Position numbers and translations under genes: made by a program
The notes under the pieces: model-generated
Seen by the model: the letters and a program-made list of their open reading frames with translations, nothing else
Database searches by the model: none
Told to the model about the DNA's origin: nothing
From: Nymphaea colorata
Lineage: Eukaryota; Streptophyta; Magnoliopsida; Nymphaeales; Nymphaeaceae
DNA: 64,000 nucleotides
Direction: 5' to 3'
Assembly: GCF_008831285.2 (NCBI RefSeq)
Contig: NC_045142.1
Location: 21,455,354 to 21,519,353 of the forward strand
In this document: positions 34,133 through 45,775 of the stretch, in pieces
Position numbering within the stretch: position 1 is the stretch's first letter
Layout: each line of letters opens with the position of its first letter

Positions 34133-35095
34133 GGGGCCGTTTGATGGCATGGAATTATGGAATTGGAAATATATTTCCTGGAAAAAGGGAATCCTCTCCT
34201 TCGTTTGGGGCTCAATACTAAAAGTTATACATAAAGTAAGAAGAGTATGGCGACAGGAAGAAGAAGCAAGCAAACCTTCCCTCTCCAACTCAAAATCAAA
34301 ATATGTCATACATAAAAAAGAGGGAAATGCAGGAATCGAGAAACGGGAAAGGGGAAGGAGATGATTCCAGAGCACAGGCACAAAATGAAGAAATTGGGAT
34401 TTCCAGAGCACAGGCACAAATTGAAGAAATTGGGATTTATGACGACTCGACCAGCGAAGTGGACTGCCTTTCCTTCACTCACCGACCTGCACAAAAAGCC
34501 TTCACTCTTCCAGCGTCACTCCTCCGCCTTCACCGATCTGCACAAAATATTGGCTGCTTTTCACGGCAGACAACAGCGACAAGATGACTTGACCGGTGGT
34601 AGCCATTTCCCTTCAACACCCCAACAAAAGGGAGAACCAAAGAAAGGTAGGAGAGCAAGAGTACAAGTGTACAACAACAACAACAACAAAAGAGTGAACA
34701 GAGACAGAGATAGGTAAGAAAGAAGAGCTCTCAACTCCTGCCCCCACAGTCGAATTCCTTCGATGGGTAACATAGAGAAAGGATTACTTACACAACAGGA
34801 GAGTGAGAGGGACGACGTCCGAGGCAGCAGCAGCGAGAGAAGGCAGCAGCTCTCTCTGGCGGGTGGGGTGAAGCTGAGGTTGAGGAGCCGCCATCGCATG
34901 CCCTAACGGGCAAAAAAATATTTCAGGAAACATTTCTCCACCTCACGCGGTGGAAAGATGTTTCCGGAAATTTTTTTTCAAAAACGCCTTCAACGGGCAA
35001 AAAAATGTTTCCGCATTTGATAAATTAGAAATTTTTTAAAAATTTGAATTTTTTTTCGTGAGCTACAGGATTTTTTCTGCCCGTCAAACGGGCCC
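34133..35095. mobile_element. PIF/Harbinger-like non-autonomous element, TSD TTA
   Basis: Ends are GGGGCCGTTTGATGGC (34133) and, reversed, GGGCCCGTTTGACGGGC (35095), flanked by TTA at 34130-34132 and 35096-35098. GGG/CCC termini with a TTA/TAA target are the PIF/Harbinger hallmark. The 963-bp interior has no transposase. It includes a 30-bp tandem word (CCAGAGCACAGGCACAAA at 34368 and 34400), a CAA run, and on the minus strand an exon-like frame (34894-34792). The last 200 bp are shared with 59340-59547. Confidence 0.7.
34792..34894 (-). other. Exon-like frame carried inside the Harbinger-like element
   Basis: ATG at 34894 opens MAAPQPQLHPTRQRELLPSL then AAAASDVVPLTLLL, ending at a GTAAGT donor (34791-34786). 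It looks like the first coding exon of a nuclear gene with an Ala-rich, possibly targeting, N-terminus. The family is not recognised. Capture of host sequence by a non-autonomous transposon is the likeliest explanation. Confidence 0.35.
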
Positions 35096-35261
35096 TTAAA
35101 ATATGCACATAAGTAATGCTTGATTTCTTTGTTGAGGATTGATGTTTTTAAACTTTTGCGACTTGTCTGGAGTTACTAGCTCTTAATAGATTTAGAAATT
35201 AGTAGTTGTTCGACATATGTGTCATAGAGAGCAATTTAACAATGATATGGAGAGTCATTTG

Positions 35262-35502
35262 TGTTGAAATAATAGACGCACAAGAACCAAAGATCGAACA
35301 CAGATGTAACGTGGAAAAACCCTCAACTAGAGAGAAAAAACCACGGGTAAGGAGGTCTGGTGCCAACTAGCTGCCAGTCACTCTCTCTCTTAGAAACTTC
35401 ATACGCACATAAGATTAGGGTTTATAATGGTATAAGTATGCCCAAACTAAGACCCAATGGATCAGGTCTAGACCCGGACCCATACATCAAGATCCATCAA
35501 CA
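35262..35502 (-). mobile_element. Ty1-copia 3' LTR (241 bp)
   Basis: On the minus strand the LTR starts TGTTGATGGATC at 35502, directly after the PPT CTTGAGGGGGAG (35514-35503), and ends ATTTCAACA at 35262. It has an imperfect inverted repeat (arms at 35459-35469 and 35470-35480) near its 5' end, as in the other copia LTRs here. It is adjacent to the pol remnant. No 5' LTR was found, so the element is truncated. Confidence 0.85.
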
Positions 35503-36362
35503 CTCCCCCTCAAGTTGGGCATACATATCAAACATGCCCAACTTGGATACATTTCTCTCAAATGGAGTTACATATAAAGCTTTAGTTAGAATATCAGCAG
35601 TTTGGTCTTCAGACTTCATGTATGGTAATGTTAACTCCCTGGCATCAATTCTTTGTCTGATGAAGTGACGGTCAATCTCGACATGATTTGTTCGATCATG
35701 AAACACTTGATTGTTAGTCAAGTTAATTACAGATTTGTTGTCACAATACATCCTCATACACCCTTCAATCTCTATCCCAATATTAGTCAGCAAGATCTTT
35801 AGCCACAACAACTCTAATACTCAAGTAGCAACTGCCCTAATTCAGCCTCTGCACTTGAGCGGGAGCAGACATCTTGTCTCTTGCTTCTCCAAACAACTAG
35901 ATTTTCCCCCAAGAAAACGCATTACCCTGAAGTAGATCTTCTGGTGTCAACACAGCCTGCCCAGTCTATATCAAAATACCCTTTAATTTCTATAGACCTT
36001 TGTTTCACATATAGAAGTCCATTGCCAGGATTCTTCTTCAAGTAACACAGGATTCTATCTATAGCCTTCAAGTGCGCATCCATAGGTGCATGCATAAACT
36101 GGCTCATCACATTTACAGCAAAGGTGAGATCTGGTCTAGTCAGAGTGAGGTATATCAATTTACCAATTAGTCGTTGATATCTCCCTTTAGCTTCTTCACA
36201 CAAAAGTTCTGTGTCCTTGCTACCGAGTTTGTGCCCAGCATCCAGAGGAGTAGAAGCTGGTCTGCATCCCAGTTTTCCTGTCTCCTTCAGTAAATCCAAG
36301 GTATACTTCTTGATTAAGCACAAGAGTTGTACCTGATCTGGCAAATAAGATGTCATGTTTCT
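35503..36362 (-). pseudogene. Ty1-copia Pol 3' end (RT tail and RNase H), broken
   Basis: Minus-strand frame 36413-35922 contains YTLDLLKETG, then YQRLIGKLIYLTLTRPDLTF, AVNVMSQFMHAP, ILCYLKKNPGNGL and DWAGCVDTRRSTSG, the copia RT-RNase H junction. A frame break follows between 35922 and about 35820. Frame 35811-35497 then gives YCDNKSVINLTNNQVFHDRT, HVEIDRHFIR and TADILTKAL, then QLEGE into the PPT. The domain order is normal. Sequence upstream of about 36362 switches abruptly to the gag-like family of the right arm, so the rest of Pol is missing. Confidence 0.9.
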
Positions 36363-36369
36363 GTGCAAA

Positions 36370-36990
36370 GCTGGAGGCCTCACATGCGAATGGAAGGAGT
36401 GCAAATCAGCCATGGAACCCGCCGTGGGGGAATGCCATGAACAGTTAGGTGATCAAGGAGGAGACGAGGCTGGCGACTCAAAGCAAGATGTAGGGACGGG
36501 AGGGAACGAAGATAATAACAGGCACCACTATTTGATATTACAGTTGGTGACCTTTTTCCCTTGGTGAATTTCAATCATGTTCCAAAAGGGGGAAGTTCAA
36601 CGTTGGGCATTCTCTTACCAATGGAAAGTCTATGAGAATCAAGGAAAAGCCTCAAAAAATTCTGAAGGGTCCTTCGAGATCTGATTGCAAGGGTTTTGAG
36701 GGATATCAGACCATTGGGGATGAAATCATAGGCCGATTACAAGGAGAGGGGGAGAGGTTACATACCAGTGCCCCAGTTCTTGGAGCCAAAAATTGTCACT
36801 CCCAACCTTGACTGAGTTACAAGTTTGACTACTTGAAGGAGAAGGATAAAATCATTGTTGGTATGGGAGTTCCTTACTCAAAAATTGATAGGGAGAAGGT
36901 CCTAGTGGCCTTCAAGACGGTACAAGGAGAGCACACCTTCGATGGTAAAGAATGCATATATACTGATATGGAGGGCCACTCTTAAGCTGT
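36370..36990 (+). pseudogene. Retroelement gag-like pseudogene, copy 2 (3' part)
   Basis: Starts within the LEASHANG region of copy 1 and continues through the KPMRIKEKPQKI block (about 36630), a YLKEKDKIIVGMGVPYSK stretch (36830-36880) and MEGHS followed by a stop (about 36985). The 5' coiled-coil half is absent, replaced by the copia fragment. Several stops interrupt it. Confidence 0.5.
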
Positions 36991-37050
36991 GGTGAACCAG
37001 GCAGCGGGCTTAGAACAGTTCATAAATTCCGACATTCCCTTTGAAGTTTG

Positions 37051-38433
37051 GGTCAATTAGTAAATGCCCCAAATTGGTAAGTGAAAATGTTGATTTGCAC
37101 GTGCTGAAATACCAAGGAAACCCACCATCGATTTACACAAGTACTAAAGCAGAGAAATCATTTCTGTCTTTGAGAAAGAAAGGTTAGTTCAAATCCTTGT
37201 TAAATATAGAAACTGCTTTAGTTTTGATTGTGCCATATATGAACAATGATTTTGAAGTAAAGCTTGTGGAAAGTTCAATATTCAGCTATAGACAAGCTTG
37301 GCCATGATTGTACACATTCTACTTAGGGGAAGGATATGCTCTAGAAAAACATTCTTGTTGGTAACAATGATCAGTAATCACATATTGGAACCATGATACA
37401 CCAATGTCCGACATTTCTCTTGAATTTCTGTGCAGGAGACTGCTTTCATTAAAGAGAAACCTATGTGTTTCCTCATTGATTTTAATGATCATTAATCACA
37501 TATGGGAAGCTTGAGAGATCGTTTCCCCTCATTTCTCATGAATTTTTGTGCAATGTTTAGCTTTCTTACAGACAAAAAGCACATTGTATCTCATAAAACC
37601 ACAATCACATACAGAAACCTTGAGAGTGCATTTTCTAACTTTTCGTGTGTACTCCTCAAGACATTGTTGTGTAATGCAAACTTCATATCACTGTCTCTCT
37701 CTCTCACTCAATCTGTGGAAAGTTGTAGACTGCTTTCATTGGACACTGATGTATCTATTTATGAATCCATGATGCAATTCCTTTCATTTATGCAATTGTC
37801 TAGACATGTCATAGTAGGTCTCCAGTCGTAAACTGAGTGTAAAATTTTTGTCAAAGCTTTATAAAAAGTGTTTTGTTTGCTAGATTCCCATTCATGTTCA
37901 TTCATTAATGATATTACTTGTCTATTATCTTGTTTTTTCGATTTTATATTGTCTGATAGAATACTGATACTAGTTTAGCCTTGCTCTCTCAAAAGTAGAG
38001 ATATTAGGCGTTTGATGTTATTGGTTTGATGACTACCATGGTAATTGTATGACATTTTAATCTGCTCTTCTACACTTAGGGAATTGGTACATTGTCTTAT
38101 CAGTATGGGTTGCAAGCAAACAGCATGTCCAACACAGGTGAGTAGATTTGTTATCCACGATGCCAAGCCTTTAAAGCATGAATATACATTTCATACTTGC
38201 TAAGGTCATTCAAATCATACTCACACAATGAGACAGTCAAGAATGTTGAAGAAGGGGATAGATGGTAACATACTGAAAATTCATACGACCACAAAATTTT
38301 GATCAATTGAAGGGAAATAGGAGTAGATACAAATGATTGGAAAAAGTAGACCATAGAATAAGAGATCATGTTGACCAATGGATATCATTTGAAGGATTTT
38401 AAGTGGTTAAGTGTTGTTAGAAAAGCCTTGTAT
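37051..38433. other. Right arm interior, no gene recognised
   Basis: An open frame at 37502-37831 is 109 codons and is mirrored in the left arm at 13037-12708 with only a few changes. No domain is recognised, and it contains a (TC)n-coded LSLSLSL stretch. The similarity of the copies reflects recent duplication rather than demonstrated selection. Confidence 0.4.
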
Positions 38434-38454
38434 GAGAGAGAGAGAGTGTGTGTG

Positions 38455-38489
<35 letters not shown>

Positions 38490-38536
38490 AATAAATAAAT
38501 ATACGTGTACATATATAGTAAATAAATAAATATATG
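38434..38536. repeat. AG/TG/TA/AATA compound microsatellite
   Basis: GAGAGA, TGTGTG, TATATA and AATAAATA runs follow each other. It is the mirror of 11041-11127 with different run lengths. Confidence 0.9.
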
Positions 38537-39099
38537 GGCAGTCGTTGGCCGCATGCAGTGAGTCGAGTGGCTGATATGACTGATGAGGGATGGGGTGACA
38601 TCATGTTGCCCGCCCCCTCTCTCCCTCATTTGTTTGTATTTAGCTGAAGGCCTCGGCAGAAATCAATCGTCGATTGTGGCCTTTTTCACAAGAAATTGCC
38701 TAATCAAAACCGGGTCACTTTGAAACCTTGCAGTTTTTTGGACCTGCTTATTTCCCATGGGATACAGATCCTAATTTATTGGATAAAGGTTTTGGAAAGC
38801 ATTGATGACTATTGGGTCTGTAAACACATTAAATTGAGTATTTGGATGTTAATTGGTGGGCACCGGATCCACCAATTTACCATGTACGTACAATTAAAGG
38901 GACTGAAATTTTCTAATATGAACGTCCTTTTTAATCTGCAGTTGGACTATTTGTTATTCATTAATGGAAAACAAGAAAATTAAGGAATTCCGTGATAACG
39001 GGAAATCAAAATTAATTCCCAAGAAGGAAGCCTTTCAGCCTCATTCAGGTATTCAATGTCCGTCTCTCTCTCTCACCAAGAAATTGTTTGCTTTCCCTA

Positions 39100-39660
39100 A
39101 CATTTAAACCCAGACGAACTTCTAAACTCCATCCCACACACTTTCCCTTTCCTCTCGATGAAACCTCTCTGCCGCAGGCTCTTCCCCTGCGTCTCCCCTC
39201 TTCTTCTTCAACTTCTTTCCCTGTCCTCTCGGTGAAACATCTCAGCCGCAGGCTCTTCCCCTGCATCTCCCCTCTTCTTCTTCAACTGCCATGCAACCCG
39301 TCTCCCTCCGAGCTTCCGCTCTTCTTCAAGGTATGCACTAAACCTTCTTTCTCCACCCCCTCTCCCTTTTTGTCGCTAAATTTAGGTTCTGAGTAGGCCA
39401 TGGCCGAGACAAAATGTCTTTCTCTGCTTAGACACACATTCTTTGTCTCTGATTTACAGCCCTGGCCTGCGGAAAGAAGGTGGTCCAGCCCTAATCGCTG
39501 GTGGGTGTTCTCATATGAGGTCGTTTCTGAAACATCTATGTTAACCTGTTCTCTCTCTCTCTGGCTAAGGCTCTGCATCTGCCATGGCCGACACAGCTCT
39601 TGTATGTTATCTTTTCCTGTCACTCTCACTGATTTGTTGTCTTCGTTGTGCTAGTCCTCA
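39100..39660 (+). other. Leader/first-exon-like segment, right-arm copy
   Basis: CT-rich leader with the ~74-bp tandem repeat (CTTCTTCTTCAAC near 39204 and 39278). ATG at 39291 opens MQPVSLRASALLQ, which reaches CTTCAAG|GTATGC at 39330. Two further ATGGCCGA starts follow near 39399 and 39583. It mirrors 7163-7700. The family is not recognised. Confidence 0.35.
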
Positions 39661-40453
39661 AGTTGTTTCATGAAATTTTGTGTGTATGTATACCTTGTTT
39701 TTGGTATGCTTCAACAGCACTTTTTTGTATTTCATTCACATTGGTGTACGTTAAGTCTGTCATTAGCTTTCATAAGTAATTCTTAGGCAATTTAATTCTT
39801 TAACTTCCCTTTTTTCATGTTATTCTTTGAGGCATCTGAGGAGAAGCAGAATTATTTAAATCAGTATTGATTTTTTTTTTGTAGTTGTCAAAGTGAGTGA
39901 ACATATATGTATGTAATCATCATGTGATCATCGATTGCTTTCCAATCCAGTATGATATTTGTATTTCTGTATGCATTCATTCATATGGGTTCTTCTGCAT
40001 TGTAATGCCAAAGGATTGGTTAAACGAGTCTTGGTATGTGGCATAAGTAAATGAAAATGCTTACTGTGGTGGACATGCTTTTCATATGTTGCTATGAAAC
40101 ACTGAATATCTTTTACTGTAGATGACATCTACTATGTTAGGAAGTCAGCAGTATGTATTTTTTTTGCTTTGTGTAATCTCTTATTTTTTATTTTTCTTAT
40201 CTTTGTGGTCTTTTATTTTATTTTATTTTATTTTCTTTTTCTGCTTTACCAGCTGAATATCTTAGCTGTAGAGAGCCAAGGACTCTGCATGGGCTATGTT
40301 TCAAGCTGTTGGAGATCCCAACAGCTCATGTTGTTTTCTGTTTGTTGGTCGATCAAGTTCTTAAAGGGCTATTTGTGAGGTTCTTAACAAATTAATTTGC
40401 GATTCAGAAGTGTCATAGATTTGCCTATTTGTGAGATATTTAGTTTGTTCACA

Positions 40454-40465
40454 TGGTATCATAGC
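40454..40465 (+). promoter_or_regulatory. Retroelement primer-binding-site-like motif (right arm)
   Basis: TTTGTTCACA is followed by TGGTATCATAGC, one base from the copia iMet PBS. It suggests that an LTR ends at 40453 and that segment A downstream is retroelement internal sequence. The LTR start was not identified. Confidence 0.45.
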
Positions 40466-40539
40466 TTGGGTATGTGTGATTTGTTTTGTTCACCAACTTG
40501 GGGCTTCTTTCTCAAAGAAAAAATGAGATAGTTTGCTGC

Positions 40540-43350
40540 TATATATTTTACTGATTGATTCTGAATTAGTTGTTGACTTATTTGAAGATCTGTGTCAGTA
40601 CCAATTGTTGTGGCAATTAGAGGACATGTTGTATATGTTACGGTTTTTGACAACAAGAAGATTGAATCTTGCTGCTGCTGATTAGGTTGAGAGGATTGAG
40701 CTGTCATGTTTTTCATTTCTAGTGTGTTATATCTCTTCAACAATCTGAGTTAATTTATTTTATATGAAATGGAAGGCAAAGAGTACCTTTCCCTCCTACC
40801 ATTCCTCAAAGTTACACCTACATTATTATGTGTCATGGGCTATGGAATCCATCCTTTCATCTTGTCAACCTTCAACTTTCGCGTCAGCTTTGAAAGTGGT
40901 GTTTTAATTGGGTAGTGGAGTTCCAAATTAACCTTTTCTATTAGTCATTTTTTTCCCTTTTTCTCAAGTAACCCTTACAATAGGAGAAGTCTAAGGAGAA
41001 GACTGGAAAGATTCTTTGTGTCAGCTATGAAGCTGGGTTCAGTGATGTCGAGGAGCTCAAGGATTAGGAAATGTTATTCGCCTTTGCAATCAAACACCTG
41101 CAAGAATCAAACATGAAAGTGCGAAGAGGTGGAAGCCTGAGTGTTCTTTGAAACCTTGGCAAGTAGCAAAATGAGTGTTGAGAGATGGGCTCAGGGTGAG
41201 TGTAGTTGTTCCTCTGGGTTAGTAATCGAGAGTACTGGGTATGCATAAAGGTGATTTATGTGTATTCCACGAAGATAACAACCTATGAACATTTTGTCTC
41301 GTTGAAACTCATAAGTTGAAGTGGGTATGACACATGACAAAGCTACACAAAACCATCAAAGAGATGGCGTTCTGTATTAGCCTTTGCGGTGGTGAGGTAT
41401 TCCCCTCAAAGGTGAAGGCCGGCCTAAAAAAAAAAATTGAAATGACAAAGAAGACGAGCAAAAAAAAAAGCAAGAAAAAGCAAAAGAAAATCAATGACAA
41501 AAGAAAGCAAGAAAGAAAAAGTGTCTGCCAAGGGATGCAGGACATGAAAGCTGAAGCCTCTTGCATTGATTGCAGATCCTTTGTATATGAATGATTCGAG
41601 GTTAATATCTACTCCTTTTCTTTGGTTTCGTATGAAGCAGATAACAATTTCTTTATGCTCACACCTTGAAAATGGAAAGAAATCCCTTCGTGAGATTTGA
41701 TAGCATTGGTGCGATTCCCAATCCTAATACTTCATCGAATGCTTCAGGTAAAAGAAGGTTGTCTTTTCCACACAACATGCACTAAAAGCTTATGGGCAAG
41801 ACTTTGAAAATAACAAGCCATTTCAAAGTTCAATTCTTTGCAAAGAAAACTTGACGTCTTTTGCTATATTCCTGATTGGTGAGTATACGAGGGAATACTA
41901 ATTCTCTTTAGATCATTTTAGTTGAGGTTTGGTCTTATTGTTGAGTGTCAACCTGGTTTAGAGTCTTTAGACTTTGAGACCCATGTTCATTATTTTATTT
42001 ATGGCCATGCTTATTTTGAGTCAGTTTTATGTAGTGTGTAAGTTGACTAGTGTACTTTTTGTTTATAGTCTGAAATGGTAGGGACATGGGTTAAAGTAGT
42101 GTTGTGGTTCCATGCTTGTTTGAATCTTAATTATAGTATTTCTAGTTTGATTGTTAACTGTCGTGTTCTTTTCATTGAGCATTTGATTCTGTTTAAAACC
42201 ATGTATCTAAGTTGCACATGTCCTAACCGAGGTTTGGTTGAAGAACTGTGAATGTTGGAGTTGTTAAACCTTGGTATTGATTTCATGTGTTTGTTGGTCT
42301 TCACAAGGATTGTCAGAAATTAGAACATATGCTTCTTGATTGTTTTTCTAAAAGGCACAACCAAGTTAGTTAGCTGAATTATTTTGCAAACATATTAATT
42401 CCTGATTTGTTTTTTCACTTTTTCTGTTTGATAGTTAAGATTCCTTGCATCTGCGTCATAATTATATTTTCATCACTTGTTCACTGAACTTATGTATATT
42501 TTTATGTTCTTATGGTGCTGCTGGTTTTGATAGTTTGGTTTTTAGTTTAAAATGGTTTTTAGTGATCTGTATACTTTGCCAAGTTGAATTATCTAATAGA
42601 TTCTTTTGATCAGTTTGGTTCCAAATTTTATCGAAGGTTAGTTTCTATACATTTGTTTTTCATGTTATTTCTGCCTTTCTGCCTTGTGTACTTGAGTGTT
42701 GCATGTTCATCTTCGATGCAAGCATAATAGTCATCTTGCATGTTCGTATAGCTTATTGATTTTTCCATGTTTTTTACTGGGTTTTAAGATATTTATTTCC
42801 TACAAATTGTCTTCAAGAACTACTATTCTGTTTCCAGTGGAATGAGGTTATGGTTTCCATAGACATGCCTGACTGGCCTATCTGGATGCAGTTAGGGGAG
42901 TTAAATTGATGGGTGCATCAAGAGCAAAATTGTTATATTGAATTTAGGCTTGGCTATTTTTTTACGTCATGCCATCTTTGACTGTATACACAATTGTCCT
43001 TTGTAATCTCTTCTCTTCTATTCATTGAGTTACTTTGCAGCTAACCTAATGCAAAGTGCTAACCTTTTCTTCACTTATATTTTGCTCTATATGTATGAAT
43101 AATGAAATGTACAATTAACCATTTGGATAAGAAGGTTATTTGCTTCCTCTTGTAAAGATGAATGAGATGGTTGCCCTTGATGTTTCGGATTACAATTTTT
43201 ATTTTTATTTTGTGAAAATACTATTTATTTCTGTTAAATATGTGAAGGAGAAATTTTGAAGTTCAATTCTAGTCATCAAATAGGCACGTTGACAAGGTGG
43301 GGGTGGGGGGGCGGGTGGTGTAGTGGGGGTGGAGGAAAAAACGACATAAA
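40540..43350 (+). repeat. Segment A, right copy
   Basis: Collinear with 28856-32215; differences are listed there. The first ~380 bp also form the outer part of the inverted-repeat arm. A-rich lysine-coding sequence at 41440-41530 gives a meaningless KKKSKKKQ frame. No pol domain was recognised. Confidence 0.75.
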
Positions 43351-43439
43351 ATCCCATCAAAATCCCATTGGCCGAAGAAACTCAAGATGCCGATGCCGAT
43401 CCTTCTCCAAGATCTAGGAGGAGGTTGTTGCCAATAGGG

Positions 43440-45188
43440 TTTAAATGTTAAATGCAAGATTTGGTTCCCGCCGGACAGTCTGCCCGGCTTAAAACTAGGT
43501 CAAGAGAGTACAAGTGAGTCTTCCCCAAGCCCGGTTTTGACCTACTACAAAACTAGAATGATAGGTAGGCTTATCACAACTGTAGCGTACACTCCTCACT
43601 CAAACCATTCATTCATCATCATCCAAACCATGCATACATCATGTCCTCAGCTAAACCACACCCTTGACCCTAGGTAGGCTCAGTGATCCGGGAGTCGTGT
43701 CCTCAGCCCACGGCTTTAGAGGGACTGCAGCCAATCACTTTGTCCTTGGACGGCTTAAACAAATTGCACCCAACTCACAGTTCTATAGGGTGAACCGGAA
43801 TATGCCTCCCAAGGCCTCGCTTGAGATTCCAGCAACTGGGATGTTGCTCTCCGGTATTCTGCTACCTTCAAGATCCAGACAGCAAGTTCTCATTGGCTAG
43901 AACAAGATATTTGAAAGAGATTATTCTACCAAGATGAATCCGCAAGAGAGGGAAGTACATTGGGGGAAGTAGATCTAGTCGCCAAATTGATAGTTAACCC
44001 CAAGAATCAATGTTGTGTCGATTGGGGGAAGTTGTCGCCGATATCGCCCAGCGGAACCGGTTCCTTCCCTTCTTGGCATCAACTCCACGCATGGTTGTGG
44101 TTGATGCCTGCGGTTCCTTGCTGGAATTTAGTAAAGAGAGCAAAAACCAGCAAGTATCAAGACTATGAAGTCAACAATGTATTAACTTCAAGGAGAGGAA
44201 AGCCTTCACCCGTGAGACCAATTTAACCCTGCTCTTTTGTAGAGAAAGGGGGATGCAATTGCCGGTCGCCGGCGAGCGTTGAGGCTTCCCTCAAGGTTAA
44301 GCTCATTCTTCGCCTTTCACGACCTCTACTACTCCCACGATCCAGCCACGTTCCTCCTCAATGGATGTATTGGAAGATGCAAGAGAATAGCAATCAAAGT
44401 CCAATTGGATAAATAAATGAGGCTTCACCTTCGAGTAACCCCTAGGAAAGTGATGTAGGTAGGGGGATGCAAGCCTAGAAACGCCTAAGCACGCGTGTCT
44501 TCCTCCTTTTACAGCGAAGGTTGAAGCTCCGGTGAGGTATGTTGGTCGGACTCTGGTCGCCATGCTCCTTCTTCTCCTCGGCTCCTTACTTGGTTCTCAC
44601 GATCTCCAATGGTGGATGCCTCCTTCCTCGAGCGAGCTATGGATGGGAGCTGCTGGTTGTGGTGTGGATCGCCTTCCTAGAATTGAGGTAGAATCTTCCC
44701 AAGTTTGGTTGATGGGAATCTCTTAGAATCATGCCAAATCTCTTGCCTTTGGTGAAAGTTGACTAGGTTCAATGAACCTAATGGGCTGGACGATCCTTTC
44801 CTTGATTGTTGGAGACGGATTAGGTAAGTGGATCTCGCAAGGGTGGGTGAGCTGCCTTCCACCACGTGCCTTCACCTTATGGTGCCACCAAACTCCTTCC
44901 TCAACTGATCCGGTCCAGGTTCATACACCTAGGCACGTGAGATCTCCTTTCCAAGATAGTAGGGGATGGGTATAGCAAGTGTCGTTCCTTCCTTTTTGGA
45001 ATGGTCTAGGTGGCGCGCTTCCTTCTTGCGGTGCCTCCCAAATCTATGTCTTAGATGTTGGGCCCTCTCCCCACGTGTTGCCGCCTATCCAACTCGAGAT
45101 CAGCTGCAAATCCGACCTTCCTAAAGTGTCGGGATTGGATTTGGAAGCACTGGACGGCACCAAGAACCTCTCGGCATAGCTGAATTTA
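43440..45188. other. GC-richer repeat-like block, no gene recognised
   Basis: Base composition is visibly more GC-rich than on either side. It starts near TGTTAAATGCAAG (43447). Many short open frames on both strands have no domain. A TTGGGGGAAGT word recurs at about 43959 and 44020. It is probably the body of an old retroelement, but no diagnostic motif supports that. Confidence 0.35.
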
Positions 45189-45367
45189 GTTGTGGGAGTC
45201 GTTTCATAGAACCGGGTTGGGGAGGCATCTCGGTTTGAAGAACCGAGGGAGTGACATTTCGGCTTCAAGAACCGGGTCGGAGAGCAACTCGGTTTCAAGA
45301 ACCAAGTTGGGGAGATATCTCAGTTGGAGTTGAGGAGCCTCTCGATTTCATGAACCAGGTTGGAGAC
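45189..45367. repeat. Degenerate ~35-45-bp tandem repeat
   Basis: The unit AAGAACCGGGT(T/C)GG(G/A)GAG...CTCGGTTT recurs about five times (near 45208, 45236, 45267, 45298 and 45350) with drift. The last unit runs into the LTR start at 45368. Confidence 0.65.
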
Positions 45368-45761
45368 TGTTACAATCTAGAGTTCGGATCAGGAATCGGG
45401 TCTACTGGACTGATCCAGAAGATCACTATAAATAAGGGAATTGTGGGGGTCATTAGGGTTATCGATGAACTAGGGATTTTCCTCTGGTGAGGGTTGCTCT
45501 AACAAGGTTAGGCAGTGTGAGGAGTCTCTCGATTTCGTGAACCAGGTTGGAGACGGTTACAATCTAGGGTTCGGATCAGGAATCGTTTCTACTGGACTGA
45601 TCTAGAAGATCACTATAAATAAGGGAATTGTGGGGGTCAGTAGGGTTATCGATGAACTAGGGATTTTCCTCTGGTGAGGGTTGCTCTAATAGGGTTAGGC
45701 AGTGTGTGTGGGGGTGAGTGTTTTCTTGTAGCAGGTGGATGTTAGCAGGTGGTGGCTAACA
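45368..45761 (+). mobile_element. LTR with a 187-bp internal tandem duplication
   Basis: Starts TGTTACAATCTAG and ends GGTGGCTAACA; the ends are inverted (TGTTA...TAACA). The block beginning CTCGATTTC occurs at 45341 and 45528, a 187-bp step, so most of U3 plus the TATA region is present twice. TATAAATA lies at 45427-45434 and 45614-45621. A PBS-like site follows at 45763. The 5' boundary is approximate because the duplication starts outside it. Confidence 0.6.
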
Positions 45762-45762
45762 A

Positions 45763-45775
45763 TGATATCAGAGCC
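45763..45775 (+). promoter_or_regulatory. Primer binding site TGATATCAGAGCC
   Basis: One base from TGGTATCAGAGCC, one base after the LTR end CTAACA. It ties the LTR to the gag-like frame that follows. Confidence 0.65.

Larger units (their letters stand above)
36363..40916. repeat. Right arm of the large inverted duplication
   Basis: Reverse complement of the left arm in the order given for 2656-14150. Its outer continuation (40917-43350) has no partner in this window because the left arm is interrupted by element copy A at 2655. Its inner edge is exactly where the copia fragment ends (36362). The pair at 12708-13037 and 37502-37831 is nearly identical, whereas the flanking low-complexity parts differ more. 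Confidence 0.8.

Noticed and set aside
36340-36370. Junction homology with 15270-15290 as evidence of a deletion in the right arm
   Set aside because: The shared ~20-bp word is in the wrong orientation for that model and is too short to carry weight.
37502-37831. 109-codon frame conserved in both arms
   Set aside because: Conservation follows from the recent inverted duplication. It contains a microsatellite-coded stretch and has no domain.
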